DNA of 39,756 bases from Hamadaea sp. (GCF_013362815.1 NZ_JABFVK010000108.1:1-39756), one strand, 5' to 3'. Positions 8,384-15,812 are shown, numbered from the stretch's first letter. Translations and numbers: made by a program. The notes: generated from the letters alone by a model not told the origin.

Positions 8384-9097
8384 TCAGAACCCCAGGTACG
8401 CGTGCCGCAGACCGGCGTCGTCGCGCAGCTGAGCGGCGTCGGCTGCGGCGACCACCCGGCCGAGGGACAAGACGACCCCCTGGTCGGCGACGGACAGCGC
8501 GCTGCGGACGTTCTGCTCGACGAGGAGCACGGCCAGGCCGGTCTCGTCGCACAGCCGCCGAAGCAGCGCCATGATCTGGCCGGTGATCCGCGGCGCGAGC
8601 CCGAGCGAGGGCTCGTCGAGCAGCAGCAGCCGGGGCCGGGCGACCAGGGCCCGGCCGAGGGCGAGCATCTGCCGTTCGCCGCCGGACAACTGATGGCCGG
8701 CGTGCTTGCGGCGGGCGGCCAACGCCGGGAACAGCTCGTAGACCTCGTCCTGGGCCAGCCGGACGTCGCGGCGGTCGGCCCGCCAGACTCCGCCGAGCCG
8801 CAGGTTCTCCTCGACGGTCAGCTCGGCCACGACACCCCGGCCCTCCGGGACGTGGGCCAGGCCGAGGCGGACCACTCGTTCGACGGGTACGCCGACCAGC
8901 GATCGCCCGTCGAACCTGATGCCGCCTTCGGCCGGGCGGAGCAGCCCGGACAGCGTACGCAGGAGGGTCGTCTTGCCCGCGCCGTTCGCCCCCAGCACCG
9001 TCACGATGGTGGCGGGCGGCACCGTGAGGTCGACGCCGTGGAGCACCGGAGCCGCGCTGTAGCCGACGACGAGGCCGTCCACCTGGAGCAACGTCAT
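8384..9097 (-). CDS. branched-chain-type ABC importer ATPase, LivF family
   Basis: 237 residues. Walker A GANGAGKTTLL (about residues 34-44), a canonical signature LSGGERQMLALGRAL and Walker B RLLLLDEPSLGLAP are all intact. Energises import together with the LivG-type ATPase, whose stop overlaps this start by 4 bp. The C-terminus ends HAYLGF, the usual end of LivF proteins. Confidence 0.95.
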   Translation of the reverse strand: MTLLQVDGLVVGYSAAPVLHGVDLTVPPATIVTVLGANGAGKTTLLRTLSGLLRPAEGGIRFDGRSLVGVPVERVVRLGLAHVPEGRGVVAELTVEENLRLGGVWRADRRDVRLAQDEVYELFPALAARRKHAGHQLSGGERQMLALGRALVARPRLLLLDEPSLGLAPRITGQIMALLRRLCDETGLAVLLVEQNVRSALSVADQGVVLSLGRVVAAADAAQLRDDAGLRHAYLGF

Positions 9098-9882
9098 GCC
9101 GTCCTGCCTTCCAGCGCCGGGCCCAGGTACGCCTCCGCGACCGCGGGGTCGTCGCGGACCTTCTCGGGCGAGCCGACGGCGATGAGGCGGCCGAAGTCGA
9201 GCACGGCGACCTCGTCGCAGACCGACATCACGAAGTCCATGTGGTGCTCGACGAGCATCACCGAGCGCCCGCCGCCGTCCCGGCCGGGCAACGTGGCCAC
9301 CAGTTCGGCCAGTTCGGTGATGTCCTCCGCGCCGAGTCCGCCCGCCGGTTCGTCCAGCAACAGCAGGCGTGGGCGCGCGGCGAGCGCGCGAGCGAGCGCC
9401 ACCTTCTTGCGTACGGGGTAAGGCAGCGAACCTGGTTCGGCCGACGCGTGCTCGGCGATCCCGAACTGCGTCAGCAGCTCCATCGCCTCGTCCCGGAGCC
9501 GCCGTTCGTCCCGGTCGCTCGGCGGGAGCCCGAACAACGCGGAGGTGAACCCCGCTCGCGCCGTATGCGTAGCGCCGGCCATCACGTTCTCGACGACGGA
9601 GAGCCCGGCGAACAAACCCACCCCTTGCAGGGTGCGGCCGATGCCGAGCTTCGCCAGCCGATGCGCACGCGGCCGCAGCGTACGCCCGTCGAACCGCAGA
9701 TCACCGCGGGTGGGCCGGACGAAACCGCAGATCACGTTGAACAAGGTGGTCTTGCCCGCCCCGTTCGGGCCGATGACTCCGACCACCTTGCCGGGCGGCA
9801 CGGTCAGCCGGACGTCCTCCAGCGCGGTCAGCCCGCCGAACTGGACGGTGACGCCGTCGAGGGTGAGGCCCTGCGATTCCAC
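9094..9882 (-). CDS. branched-chain-type ABC importer ATPase, LivG family, degenerate signature
   Basis: 262 residues, first gene of the importer operon, with a GTG start at 9880-9882. Walker A is GPNGAGKTTLFNVICG and Walker B RLLLLDEPAGGLG, both intact, and the long insertion between them fits LivG. The ABC signature, however, reads LPYPVRKKVALARAL rather than LSxGQ: the conserved Gly position is Val or Pro. Either the site using this motif is impaired, as in asymmetric ABC ATPases, or the family tolerates it. A palindrome at 9926-9940 lies in the promoter region. Confidence 0.93.
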   Translation of the reverse strand: MESQGLTLDGVTVQFGGLTALEDVRLTVPPGKVVGVIGPNGAGKTTLFNVICGFVRPTRGDLRFDGRTLRPRAHRLAKLGIGRTLQGVGLFAGLSVVENVMAGATHTARAGFTSALFGLPPSDRDERRLRDEAMELLTQFGIAEHASAEPGSLPYPVRKKVALARALAARPRLLLLDEPAGGLGAEDITELAELVATLPGRDGGGRSVMLVEHHMDFVMSVCDEVAVLDFGRLIAVGSPEKVRDDPAVAEAYLGPALEGRTA

Positions 9883-9925
9883 GCGCCGATCACCGCCTCT
9901 CCTCGATGAGTTACCGGCAAGTATT

Positions 9926-9940
9926 TACACTCGGAGTGTA
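9926..9940. promoter_or_regulatory. operator-like palindrome at the importer promoter
   Basis: TACACTC-G-GAGTGTA is a perfect 15-bp inverted repeat, 44 bp upstream of the LivG-type start and next to a -10-like TAAATACT read on the minus strand. A related site (11 of 15 positions identical) is at 12234-12248 before the acyl-CoA dehydrogenase pair. Confidence 0.6.
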
Positions 9941-9966
9941 CGTTTCTCCACCGCGCGGTCAAGGGG

Positions 9967-11043
9967 TCAAAGAGCGGGCGGCAGATCGACGAGTTCCGCC
10001 AGGCGCGCCCGGTGCACGTCGGCCGGCCCGTACGCCACCGCCGCCGAGCGAGCCCGCTTCAGGTAGAGGTGTGCCCGGTGTTCCCAGGTCATGCCGATCC
10101 CGCCGTGCAGCTGCACACACGCCTCAGCCGCCTCGACGGCGACCGGAGAGCAGTGCGCCTGCGCGAGGGCGGCGGCGAGGTCCACCTCCGACTGCGTTGC
10201 CAGCGCCGACGCGGCGTACCGGGCGACCGCCCGCGCCTGGGTCACCGCGACCCACACGTCGGCCAGCCGATGCTTGACCGCCTGGAACGAACCGATCGGG
10301 CGGCCGAACTGATACCGCCCGCGAACGTGCTCGACCGTCGTGTCCAGACACCACTCGGCCACGCCGACCTGCTCGCTGGCCAGCAGCGCGGCTCCGGCGA
10401 GGACCGCGGAGCGGACCGCCGCCTCGGCGTCGGCCCCTTCGGCCAGCAGCCGTCCCGGCGCGCCCTCGAAACTCAGGTCGCACAGCCGGCGCGTCTCATC
10501 CAATGACGTGCACTGCTCTCGGCGTACCCCTGAGTTGTCGACGGCGAACAGACCTCGACCCGCCGGGACCAGCAGGACGTCCGCGATGGTCGCGTCGGCG
10601 ACGGCCCGGACCGAGCCGGTGAGCCGGTCCCCAGCGACCGTGACCGTCGGTGACCAGGCGTGCGCAGGCGGCGTCGCGAACGGCACCGCGAGCGCGACCG
10701 GGCGCTCTCCTGCGGCGAGACCGGCGACGAGGTCCGGCTCGCCGCAGGAGAGCAGCGCCGTGCCCGCAACCACGGCGCAGCCCAGAAAGGGCACGGGCGC
10801 GACCGCCCTACCCAGTTCCTCGCAGACCACGGCGGCCTCGCGCGGACCGGCGCCCGCACCGCCCAGGTGTTCCGGGACGAGCAGCCCGGCCAGGCCCATG
10901 TCGCGCGCGAGCCGCCGCCAGAGATCGACGTCCACCGCATCGTCCCGCTCGATCCGGGCCGCCGGATCACAGTGGTCGCGCAACATCGCCCGCAGCTCCG
11001 AACGAAGCTCGGATTCCACATCGGAATACAGCAGCCCGGTCAT
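9967..11043 (-). CDS. acyl-CoA dehydrogenase, second subunit of a probable heteromeric pair
   Basis: 358 residues starting MTGLLYSDVESELRSELRAML. The start at 11041-11043 was chosen because it overlaps the stop of the upstream dehydrogenase gene (ATGA); the longer in-frame reading would duplicate coding sequence of that gene. C-terminal features (YQFGRPIGSFQAVKHRLADV, then CVQLHGGIGMTWEHRAHLYLKRA) identify an acyl-CoA dehydrogenase of the actinobacterial FadE type. The usual YEGT catalytic loop is absent, which in paired FadE proteins goes with alpha2beta2 enzymes having one active subunit per pair. It follows its partner directly and probably cannot work alone. Confidence 0.92.
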   Translation of the reverse strand: MTGLLYSDVESELRSELRAMLRDHCDPAARIERDDAVDVDLWRRLARDMGLAGLLVPEHLGGAGAGPREAAVVCEELGRAVAPVPFLGCAVVAGTALLSCGEPDLVAGLAAGERPVALAVPFATPPAHAWSPTVTVAGDRLTGSVRAVADATIADVLLVPAGRGLFAVDNSGVRREQCTSLDETRRLCDLSFEGAPGRLLAEGADAEAAVRSAVLAGAALLASEQVGVAEWCLDTTVEHVRGRYQFGRPIGSFQAVKHRLADVWVAVTQARAVARYAASALATQSEVDLAAALAQAHCSPVAVEAAEACVQLHGGIGMTWEHRAHLYLKRARSAAVAYGPADVHRARLAELVDLPPAL

Positions 11044-12215
11044 CGCGGCAGCTCCCGCCACGCGACGGCCAGATCGGAGCGCGGTTCGGCGGGCAGCCCG
11101 AGGACTCGTTCGCCGATGATCGTCCGCAAGATCTCCGAGGTCCCGCCCTCGATCGACGAGCCGCGCGCGCGAAGATATCGATGCGTCGGGGTGCGTGACG
11201 GGAATTCCGGCTGTGGGCCGCGATCGACTCGCCAATCGTCGTGCCGCAGGGTCGACCCCAGCTCCAGCTCCAGGCTCGTGATCTCCTGCAACAGACCGGC
11301 GAAGGCCAGCTTGACCGCCGAACCCTCCGGTCCGGGTTCGCCCGCCGCAAGCTGTTGCCGCAGCCGCAGCCCGGTGAGCCGCACGGCCTCCGCGCGGACC
11401 CAGGCGCGCAGCACCGCGTCGTGCAGGCCCGCGCGGCGCAGTTCCGGCTGCTCACGCCACATTCGAGCCAGAGCGCCGATCGCACCGCCCTCGCGGGGCA
11501 GCGCGTCGCCGCCGATGCTCACCCTTTCATTCATCAGAGTTGTACGCGCAACGCTCCAGCCCTCGCCGACCTCCCCGAGTCGCAGAGTGTCCTCCAGGCG
11601 TACTTCGTCGAGGAAGACCTCGTTGAACTCGGCTTCTCCGGTCAACTGACGCAGCGGGCGTACCGTGACACCGGGCGCGCGCATGTCGCAGATGAAGAAG
11701 GTAAGGCCCTGGTGTTTCGGCACGTCGGGATCGGTCCGGGCGAGCAGGATGCCCCATCGCGCGTAGTGAGCCTGCGAGGTCCACACCTTCTGCCCGGTGA
11801 TCACCCAGTCGTCGCGGTCCTTACGAGCGGCACAGGCGAGCCCGGCCAGATCCGAGCCGGCCCCGGGTTCGCTGAAGAGCTGGCACCAGACCTCCTCACC
11901 CGTCCAGAGTGGCCGCAAGTAGCGCTGCCGCTGCTCGGCCGTGCCGTGCTTGAGCAGCGTGGGCGCGGCCATGCCGAGGCCGACGGCGATCCGGCGCGGC
12001 TCGTTGTCCGGCGTACCGGCGAACGCCTCGTCGGCGACCGGTTGCAGTGCCCGGGACGCGCCCAGCCCACCCAACCCCACCGGATAGTGCAGCCAGGCGA
12101 GCCCGGCGTCGAACCGGGCCCGGAGGAACCCGGTCCGATCTTCCGGTGGGTGGCTCGCCAGGAAGGCCGCCACGCTCGTGCGCACGTCGGCGGGGGTCAT
12201 GGGCGTCGGGCTCAT
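11040..12215 (-). CDS. acyl-CoA dehydrogenase, first subunit of a probable heteromeric pair
   Basis: 391 residues, FAD-dependent. Contains CQLFSEPGAGSDLAGLACAA, ITGQKVWTSQAHYARWG, FNEVFLDEVRLEDTLRLGEVGEGWSVARTTLMNER and the C-terminal IEGGTSEILRTIIGERVLGLP. Glycine occupies the position of the usual YEGT glutamate, so catalysis may use the Glu of LMNERV, as proposed for some paired mycobacterial FadE enzymes (recalled, not checked). It is translationally coupled to the next dehydrogenase gene by a 4-bp overlap. A ribosome site GGGAG precedes the ATG, and a palindrome at 12234 overlaps its promoter. Confidence 0.93.
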   Translation of the reverse strand: MSPTPMTPADVRTSVAAFLASHPPEDRTGFLRARFDAGLAWLHYPVGLGGLGASRALQPVADEAFAGTPDNEPRRIAVGLGMAAPTLLKHGTAEQRQRYLRPLWTGEEVWCQLFSEPGAGSDLAGLACAARKDRDDWVITGQKVWTSQAHYARWGILLARTDPDVPKHQGLTFFICDMRAPGVTVRPLRQLTGEAEFNEVFLDEVRLEDTLRLGEVGEGWSVARTTLMNERVSIGGDALPREGGAIGALARMWREQPELRRAGLHDAVLRAWVRAEAVRLTGLRLRQQLAAGEPGPEGSAVKLAFAGLLQEITSLELELGSTLRHDDWRVDRGPQPEFPSRTPTHRYLRARGSSIEGGTSEILRTIIGERVLGLPAEPRSDLAVAWRELPR

Positions 12216-12233
12216 CTCGGAGACTCCCTTATA

Positions 12234-12248
12234 TGCATTGGGAGTGCA
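12234..12248. promoter_or_regulatory. operator-like palindrome at the dehydrogenase-pair promoter
   Basis: TGCATTG-G-GAGTGCA, an imperfect inverted repeat 19 bp upstream of the ATG at 12215 and adjoining a TATAAG/ATATA -10-like stretch. It shares the frame TRCAYTSGGAGTGYA with the site at 9926-9940, suggesting that one regulator controls importer and dehydrogenases. Confidence 0.55.
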
Positions 12249-12320
12249 AATATATCCTCCATCGGTCGCCCGGTCGAGGCGTCACCCAGTCGGCCATGTC
12301 GAGGTTGGATGTTGCACGAG

Positions 12321-12348
12321 TGGAACTGCGATGTCAGTCTCAGTTCCA
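12321..12348. promoter_or_regulatory. inverted repeat before the GAF regulator gene
   Basis: TGGAACTG-N12-CAGTTCCA, perfect 8-nt arms ending 21 bp before the start codon at 12370. Its position suits autoregulation by the GAF/winged-helix protein or an activator site for the divergent dehydrogenase genes. Confidence 0.5.
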
Positions 12349-12369
12349 TCAGCTCTCTGTGGCGGTGAG

Positions 12370-13677
12370 ATGCACAGTCCGTACCTGGCCGATCCGGGGA
12401 CCGAGCACAAGGAGCGGGCGGGCGAGATCGCCCGCGCGCACGAGGCGTTCCTGTCCGGGGCGACCCCGGACGAGCTCGGCGTGCGACCGGTCGTCGCCCA
12501 GTCCTGGCAACGATCACAACGGGCGCAGGTCAATCCCGATCGGACACCGCCGATCGTGCTCGCCGACGCCGAGCTTCAGGCGTACCGGGACGACCATCTG
12601 CTGTCTTCCGTCCTGCCGGTGCTGCGGGAGCTCGTCGGGCGGGTGGCCGAGGCCGACCGCCACCTGATGTCCATCTCCGACGCCCAGGGCCGGCTGCTCT
12701 GGGTCGACGGGCACAAGATCGTCCGCGACATCGGCGAGCAGATCCACTTCGTCGAGGGCGCGATCTGGGACGAGCGGTTCGCCGGGACCAACGCACCCGG
12801 CACCGCGCTCGCCCTGGACGAGGCGGTGCAGATCTTCGCCACCGAGCACTACAGCGTGCCGGTGCATCCATGGACCTGCGCTGCCGCCCCGATCCACGAC
12901 CCCGCGACCGGGGAGATCCTCGGGATCATCGACGTCACCGGCGGCGACGTCGTGGCCCACCCGCACAGTCTGGCCCTCGTCAAGGCGGCCGCTCGGGCGG
13001 CGGAGGCTGAACTGTCCTGGCGGCGTAATCCGGAAGCCGGGCTCTGGCTGCCCGAACAGCGTGCCACCGCCCGGCTGGCGGCACTGAACCGGTCCGAGGG
13101 CATCCTGCACGCGGGTGGCCGACGCGTACGCCTCAGCCGCCGGCATACCGAGATCCTGATCCTGCTGCGGGAGCACCCCGAAGGGATGACCGGCGATCAG
13201 CTCGCCGACGCGCTCTACGACTTCGCCAACCCGACCACCCTGCGAGTGGAGATCAACCGGCTGCGGCGCTCCGTCGGCGAACTCGTCCGATCCCGGCCCT
13301 ATCGGCTGGCCGAAGAACTCGAAGCCGACTACGCCGACGTCCGGGACGCCCTGGAGCGCGGAGACACGGCAGCCGCGGCGACGGCGTACGCCGGACCACT
13401 GCTGCCGATGTCGGAGGCGCGCGGCGTCGCCGAACTACGGGACCTGCTCGACGCGCGTATGCGATGCGCGGTGTTGTCCAGTGAGGACCCCGCGCTCCTG
13501 GAAGCCTGGGCCACCAAACACGGCGGCGAGGACCTGGAGATCTGGGAACGGCTGGCCACTTCCCGGCGGGCCGCACCGGCTCAGCAGACGCTCGCCCGAA
13601 CGCAAGTACGCCGTCTCCGCGCCGAGTACGGGCTGGCCCCCAACGGTGCAACGTTCCTGCAACGTCCACCCCGCTAA
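12370..13677 (+). CDS. GAF-sensor transcriptional regulator with winged-helix output
   Basis: 435 residues. The start ATG at 12370 was chosen over upstream in-frame codons, which would read through the operator region. Residues about 1-75 form a helical AcoR-like leader (VVAQSWQRSQRAQVNP). A GAF-like sensory domain covers about 75-220 (LMSISDAQGRLLWVDGH, GTNAPGTALALDEAVQIFATEHY, AAPIHDPATGEILGIIDVTGG). A winged-helix domain covers about 245-320 (RRVRLSRRHTEILILLREHPEGMTGDQLADALYDF, then RVEINRLRRSVG) and is followed by a helical tail. The N-terminal half matches AcoR/EutR-type sensors of acetoin or aldehyde catabolism, but the sigma-54 AAA+ domain is replaced by a winged helix. Divergent from the dehydrogenase pair. 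Confidence 0.88.
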   Translation: MHSPYLADPGTEHKERAGEIARAHEAFLSGATPDELGVRPVVAQSWQRSQRAQVNPDRTPPIVLADAELQAYRDDHLLSSVLPVLRELVGRVAEADRHLMSISDAQGRLLWVDGHKIVRDIGEQIHFVEGAIWDERFAGTNAPGTALALDEAVQIFATEHYSVPVHPWTCAAAPIHDPATGEILGIIDVTGGDVVAHPHSLALVKAAARAAEAELSWRRNPEAGLWLPEQRATARLAALNRSEGILHAGGRRVRLSRRHTEILILLREHPEGMTGDQLADALYDFANPTTLRVEINRLRRSVGELVRSRPYRLAEELEADYADVRDALERGDTAAAATAYAGPLLPMSEARGVAELRDLLDARMRCAVLSSEDPALLEAWATKHGGEDLEIWERLATSRRAAPAQQTLARTQVRRLRAEYGLAPNGATFLQRPPR

Positions 13678-13991
13678 CCTGCGTCAACGGTGGACTCCGC
13701 CGGGCTGCCCAGCACCCGGTGGAGCCTCGGCCGGGTCGACGGATCGGCGAGTCCGTCCCCGGCCGCGGATGCCGGTCGCACACCGCATCCGGCTGGCCGC
13801 CGGCGTCGCGTAGCACGGGACTGGCTTCTCTCCGTGCCGTCGCGATGGGGTGCGGTCCCACCCGCCCGGGTCTGTCCAGCGGATGAGGCAGACCTCGGGC
13901 CCGGCAGGTCCGCGGGCGCTCGGCCGGGGGCGCGCGGGCCGGCTCGCCGGGTGAGGCAACGCACCGCTTCACCCGGCGAGCGCCCAGTCCG
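13678..13991. other. 314-bp gap, no supportable gene
   Basis: Open frames exist on both strands, as is common at this GC content, but their translations are low-complexity Pro/Arg/Gly with no recognisable fold and no ribosome site. No strong hairpin was seen. It may be eroded sequence or an unrecognised gene. Confidence 0.5.
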
Positions 13992-14168
13992 CTACTGCGA
14001 GCGCTTCTGCTTCCAGGACAAGGGGCCCGGCAGATCGACCCGATGCGACCGGGTCTTGGAGTTCCAGGACCAGCGGCCGATCTTCAGTCCCCAGGACGAG
14101 AACCCGTGCTGGGTGAAATGGAACCGCAGCGGTCCGAGCTTGGTCATCTTGCGGAACAGGAAAGGCAT
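13992..14168 (-). CDS. DUF4236-like small protein
   Basis: 58 residues, beginning MPFLFRKMTKLGPLRFHFTQ and continuing with HGFSSWGLKIGRWSWNSKTR. The MPxxFRKxxKLGPLRxxxT opening and the following aromatic, Ser-rich strands match the short DUF4236 family of actinobacteria, whose function is unknown. The ATG at 14166-14168 was chosen because family members start at this MPF; a GGAG lies very close upstream. It is downstream of the TPR gene in the same direction. Confidence 0.72.
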   Translation of the reverse strand: MPFLFRKMTKLGPLRFHFTQHGFSSWGLKIGRWSWNSKTRSHRVDLPGPLSWKQKRSQ

Positions 14169-14214
14169 GCTCCATCGATGCCCAACGGTCCTCAATGGCC
14201 AAACATCGCGCAGG

Positions 14215-14550
14215 TCAGACGCGGTCGTCCAGCATGATCGCCGCCATCCGCAGATGCGGTACGGCCTCCGAGTGCCGACCGGCGCGCTGCAACGTCCGGC
14301 CGAGCATGAGATGGGCGTACGCCTCCGTCGGCTCCCGCTCGATGATCACGCGGAGGGTTTCCTCGGCCCGGCGTAGCTGAGCGGTGGCGTAATAGGTCCG
14401 AGCCAGCAGCAACCGCGACGCCTGATGAGTGGGCTCCGCCGCCACCACCTCGACCAGCAGGTTCTCCGCCGTACGGTAGTCCTGCGCGTCGAAGAACACC
14501 TGTGCCTTGCGGTAGCGCTCCGCCAGGTCCAACTCCGGCCACAACGTCAC
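14215..14550 (-). CDS. small tetratricopeptide-repeat protein
   Basis: 111 residues made of about three TPR hairpins: AERYRKAQVFFDAQDYRTAENLLVEVVAAEP, HQASRLLLARTYYATAQLRRAEETLRVIIEREP and AYAHLMLGRTLQRAGRHSEAVPHLRMA. It is presumably a cytoplasmic protein-protein adaptor. The GTG at 14548-14550 was chosen because GGAAGGAG sits 5-6 nt upstream; a longer in-frame TTG start lacks this. No partner can be inferred beyond the DUF4236-like gene downstream. Confidence 0.88.
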   Translation of the reverse strand: MTLWPELDLAERYRKAQVFFDAQDYRTAENLLVEVVAAEPTHQASRLLLARTYYATAQLRRAEETLRVIIEREPTEAYAHLMLGRTLQRAGRHSEAVPHLRMAAIMLDDRV

Positions 14551-14628
14551 TTGCGCTCCTTCCCTCGTTGCTTGCAACAACTCGGGGGGCTTTTTGCTTC
14601 CGCTGTCGCTCGCCGGCCCGGTGCTGTT

Positions 14629-14690
14629 CGCGTTATGCGGGATAACGCTGCTATTCGCGCTCGCTAAGCCGCGTTTTCCCGGGATAACGC
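14629..14690. repeat. paired GCGTTAT...ATAACGC palindromes, terminator-like
   Basis: Two palindromes lie close together: GCGTTAT-N5-ATAACGC at 14630-14648, and a related element at 14671-14690 (GCGTTTTC...GATAACGC). A third copy is at 39637-39658. Both lie just downstream of the minus-strand gene at 14714, consistent with transcription termination. Confidence 0.65.
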
Positions 14691-14713
14691 GCTGGCCCGG
14701 CGGTCAGCGAGCG

Positions 14714-14974
14714 TCAGCGAGGAGCGCGCCGCCAGGCGCGAATCCCGAGTACGCCGACGATCGTCCCGATGACGAGGGACGCAGCGATCAGCAGAGCGTG
14801 GACCCAGAGGAAGCTGGTCGGCGAGCCTTCGGCGACGTGGCCGGTCGACCAGGCGCGCGGGTCCTTCCAGATGGCGATGCCGAAGCGGGGCCAGATGACC
14901 CAGGTCCAGACGCCGACTGCGATGAGGAACGCCGACCAACCACGCGTGATGACCACGACCAGCGAGTATGCCAC
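14714..14974 (-). CDS. SCO4848-like small membrane protein
   Basis: 86 residues with two hydrophobic helices (about 4-28, VVVITRGWSAFLIAVGVWTWVIW, and about 58-78, HALLIAASLVIGTIVGVLGI) flanking a polar loop IAIWKDPRAWSTGHVAEGSPTSFLWVH. The WSTG...TSFLWVHALL pattern is that of the SCO4848 family of small actinobacterial membrane proteins, function unknown. The GTG start at 14972-14974 has no clear ribosome site. The roughly 320 bp before it hold only repeats. Confidence 0.8.
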   Translation of the reverse strand: MAYSLVVVITRGWSAFLIAVGVWTWVIWPRFGIAIWKDPRAWSTGHVAEGSPTSFLWVHALLIAASLVIGTIVGVLGIRAWRRAPR

Positions 14975-15010
14975 GCCGACCCGAGCGGGGATCCGCGCGC
15001 TGACCCGCCT

Positions 15011-15113
15011 TGATCGTCGGCTGCCGACGATCAGTGCACGAAAACGCTCTCGAATGTCGGCAGCCGACGATCATGGAAGTCGAAACCCCAAGAATGTCGG
15101 AAGCCGACGATCA
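15011..15113. repeat. three 18-bp repeats at 40-bp spacing, hairpin-forming
   Basis: GTCGGCNGCCGACGATCA occurs at 15016-15033 and 15056-15073, and with one further change at 15096-15113, always 40 bp apart. The first copy and its flank (15011-15028) can pair perfectly with the second copy (15056-15073, 18 bp), and the first is itself a perfect 11-bp inverted repeat with a 1-nt centre. The spacers (22 bp) differ. Confidence 0.75.
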
Positions 15114-15212
15114 TGACCGGACGGGCGCGACCTCGCCCAGCCGAGACCAGCCTGCCGCCCCGCCCAGCGCCCAGGGGCCAGGGGCCACAGCCGCTCTCGA
15201 GACCACATCGCC

Positions 15213-15266
15213 GGATCAGGGTTCTCGGTCGAATCGTGCCCAAGATTCGACCGAGAACCCTGATCC
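15213..15266. terminator. long hairpin, GGATCAGGG family, copy 2
   Basis: Perfect 23-nt arms (15213-15235 and 15244-15266) with an 8-nt loop, 25 bp beyond the stop of the DUF4383 gene. The arms match those of the hairpin at 1792-1855 except for a G-C to C-G swap that keeps pairing. A short run of AGGGGCC-like heptamers lies at about 15162-15182. Confidence 0.8.
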
Positions 15267-15291
15267 CGGCGCTCAAAACAGCGAGGGAGCG

Positions 15292-15774
15292 TCAGGCGGA
15301 GTGCCGACCCATGGTCGAGGAGGCCGACCGAGGAGTCAGCGCCAGCCCCAGGGCGACCATGGCGACGCCGAGCCCGAAGTGCAGCCAGTTGTCCGCGGTG
15401 TTCATCGGGACGAAGTTCGCACTACTCCCCATGTCGACGACAAGGCCGTAGATCCACAGGATCAGGTAGATCGCGCCGCCGCCGACCAGGAAGATGCGAG
15501 CGCCGCCGAGCGTACGCGCCAACGCGAGGCCGGCGATGCCGAACAGCAGGTGCACGATGTTGTGCAGCACCGAGACCTGGAAGATCCCGAGCAGTTGAGC
15601 ACCCGAGTCGTGCCCGGCGAAGGTCATGTCCCCGTAGTTCGTCGTGATGCCGGGGATGAACCCCAGTACGCCGACCAGCAGGAATACTGCGCCGATGAGT
15701 CCGGCCACGGTCTGCAGGGCGCTGTTCCAGTGCATGACCCCGAAATTGCGGTGATGATGCGTGACGGTGACCAT
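15292..15774 (-). CDS. DUF4383 integral membrane protein
   Basis: 160 residues with four predicted membrane helices. The sequence QTVAGLIGAVFLLVGVLGFIPGIT, the ISVLHNIVHLLFGIAGLA-like third segment and DNWLHFGLGVAMVALG are typical of DUF4383, a family common in actinobacteria with no known role. GGGAGG lies 6 nt before the ATG. Transcription probably ends at the hairpin at 15213-15266. Confidence 0.92.
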   Translation of the reverse strand: MVTVTHHHRNFGVMHWNSALQTVAGLIGAVFLLVGVLGFIPGITTNYGDMTFAGHDSGAQLLGIFQVSVLHNIVHLLFGIAGLALARTLGGARIFLVGGGAIYLILWIYGLVVDMGSSANFVPMNTADNWLHFGLGVAMVALGLALTPRSASSTMGRHSA

Positions 15775-15786
15775 TTCGCCCTCCCT

Positions 15787-15805
15787 CGTGGGCCGTGGAA
15801 CGGCC
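15787..15805. terminator. short perfect hairpin
   Basis: TGGGCCGT-GGA-ACGGCCCA: 8-nt arms and a 3-nt loop between the stop of the gene at 15813 and the DUF4383 ribosome site, on the minus strand. It may be an intercistronic stem or a weak terminator. Confidence 0.55.
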
Positions 15806-15812
15806 CAGGGCT

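Noticed and set aside
13684-13959. Possible small minus-strand gene in the 13.7-14.0 kb gap
   Set aside because: Pro/Arg-rich translation with no ribosome site; several overlapping frames are equally open, so none is supportable.
15011-15113. Regularly spaced repeats considered as a CRISPR array
   Set aside because: Only three 18-bp units with 22-bp spacers, no cas genes nearby, and the repeats form terminator-like hairpins downstream of a gene.
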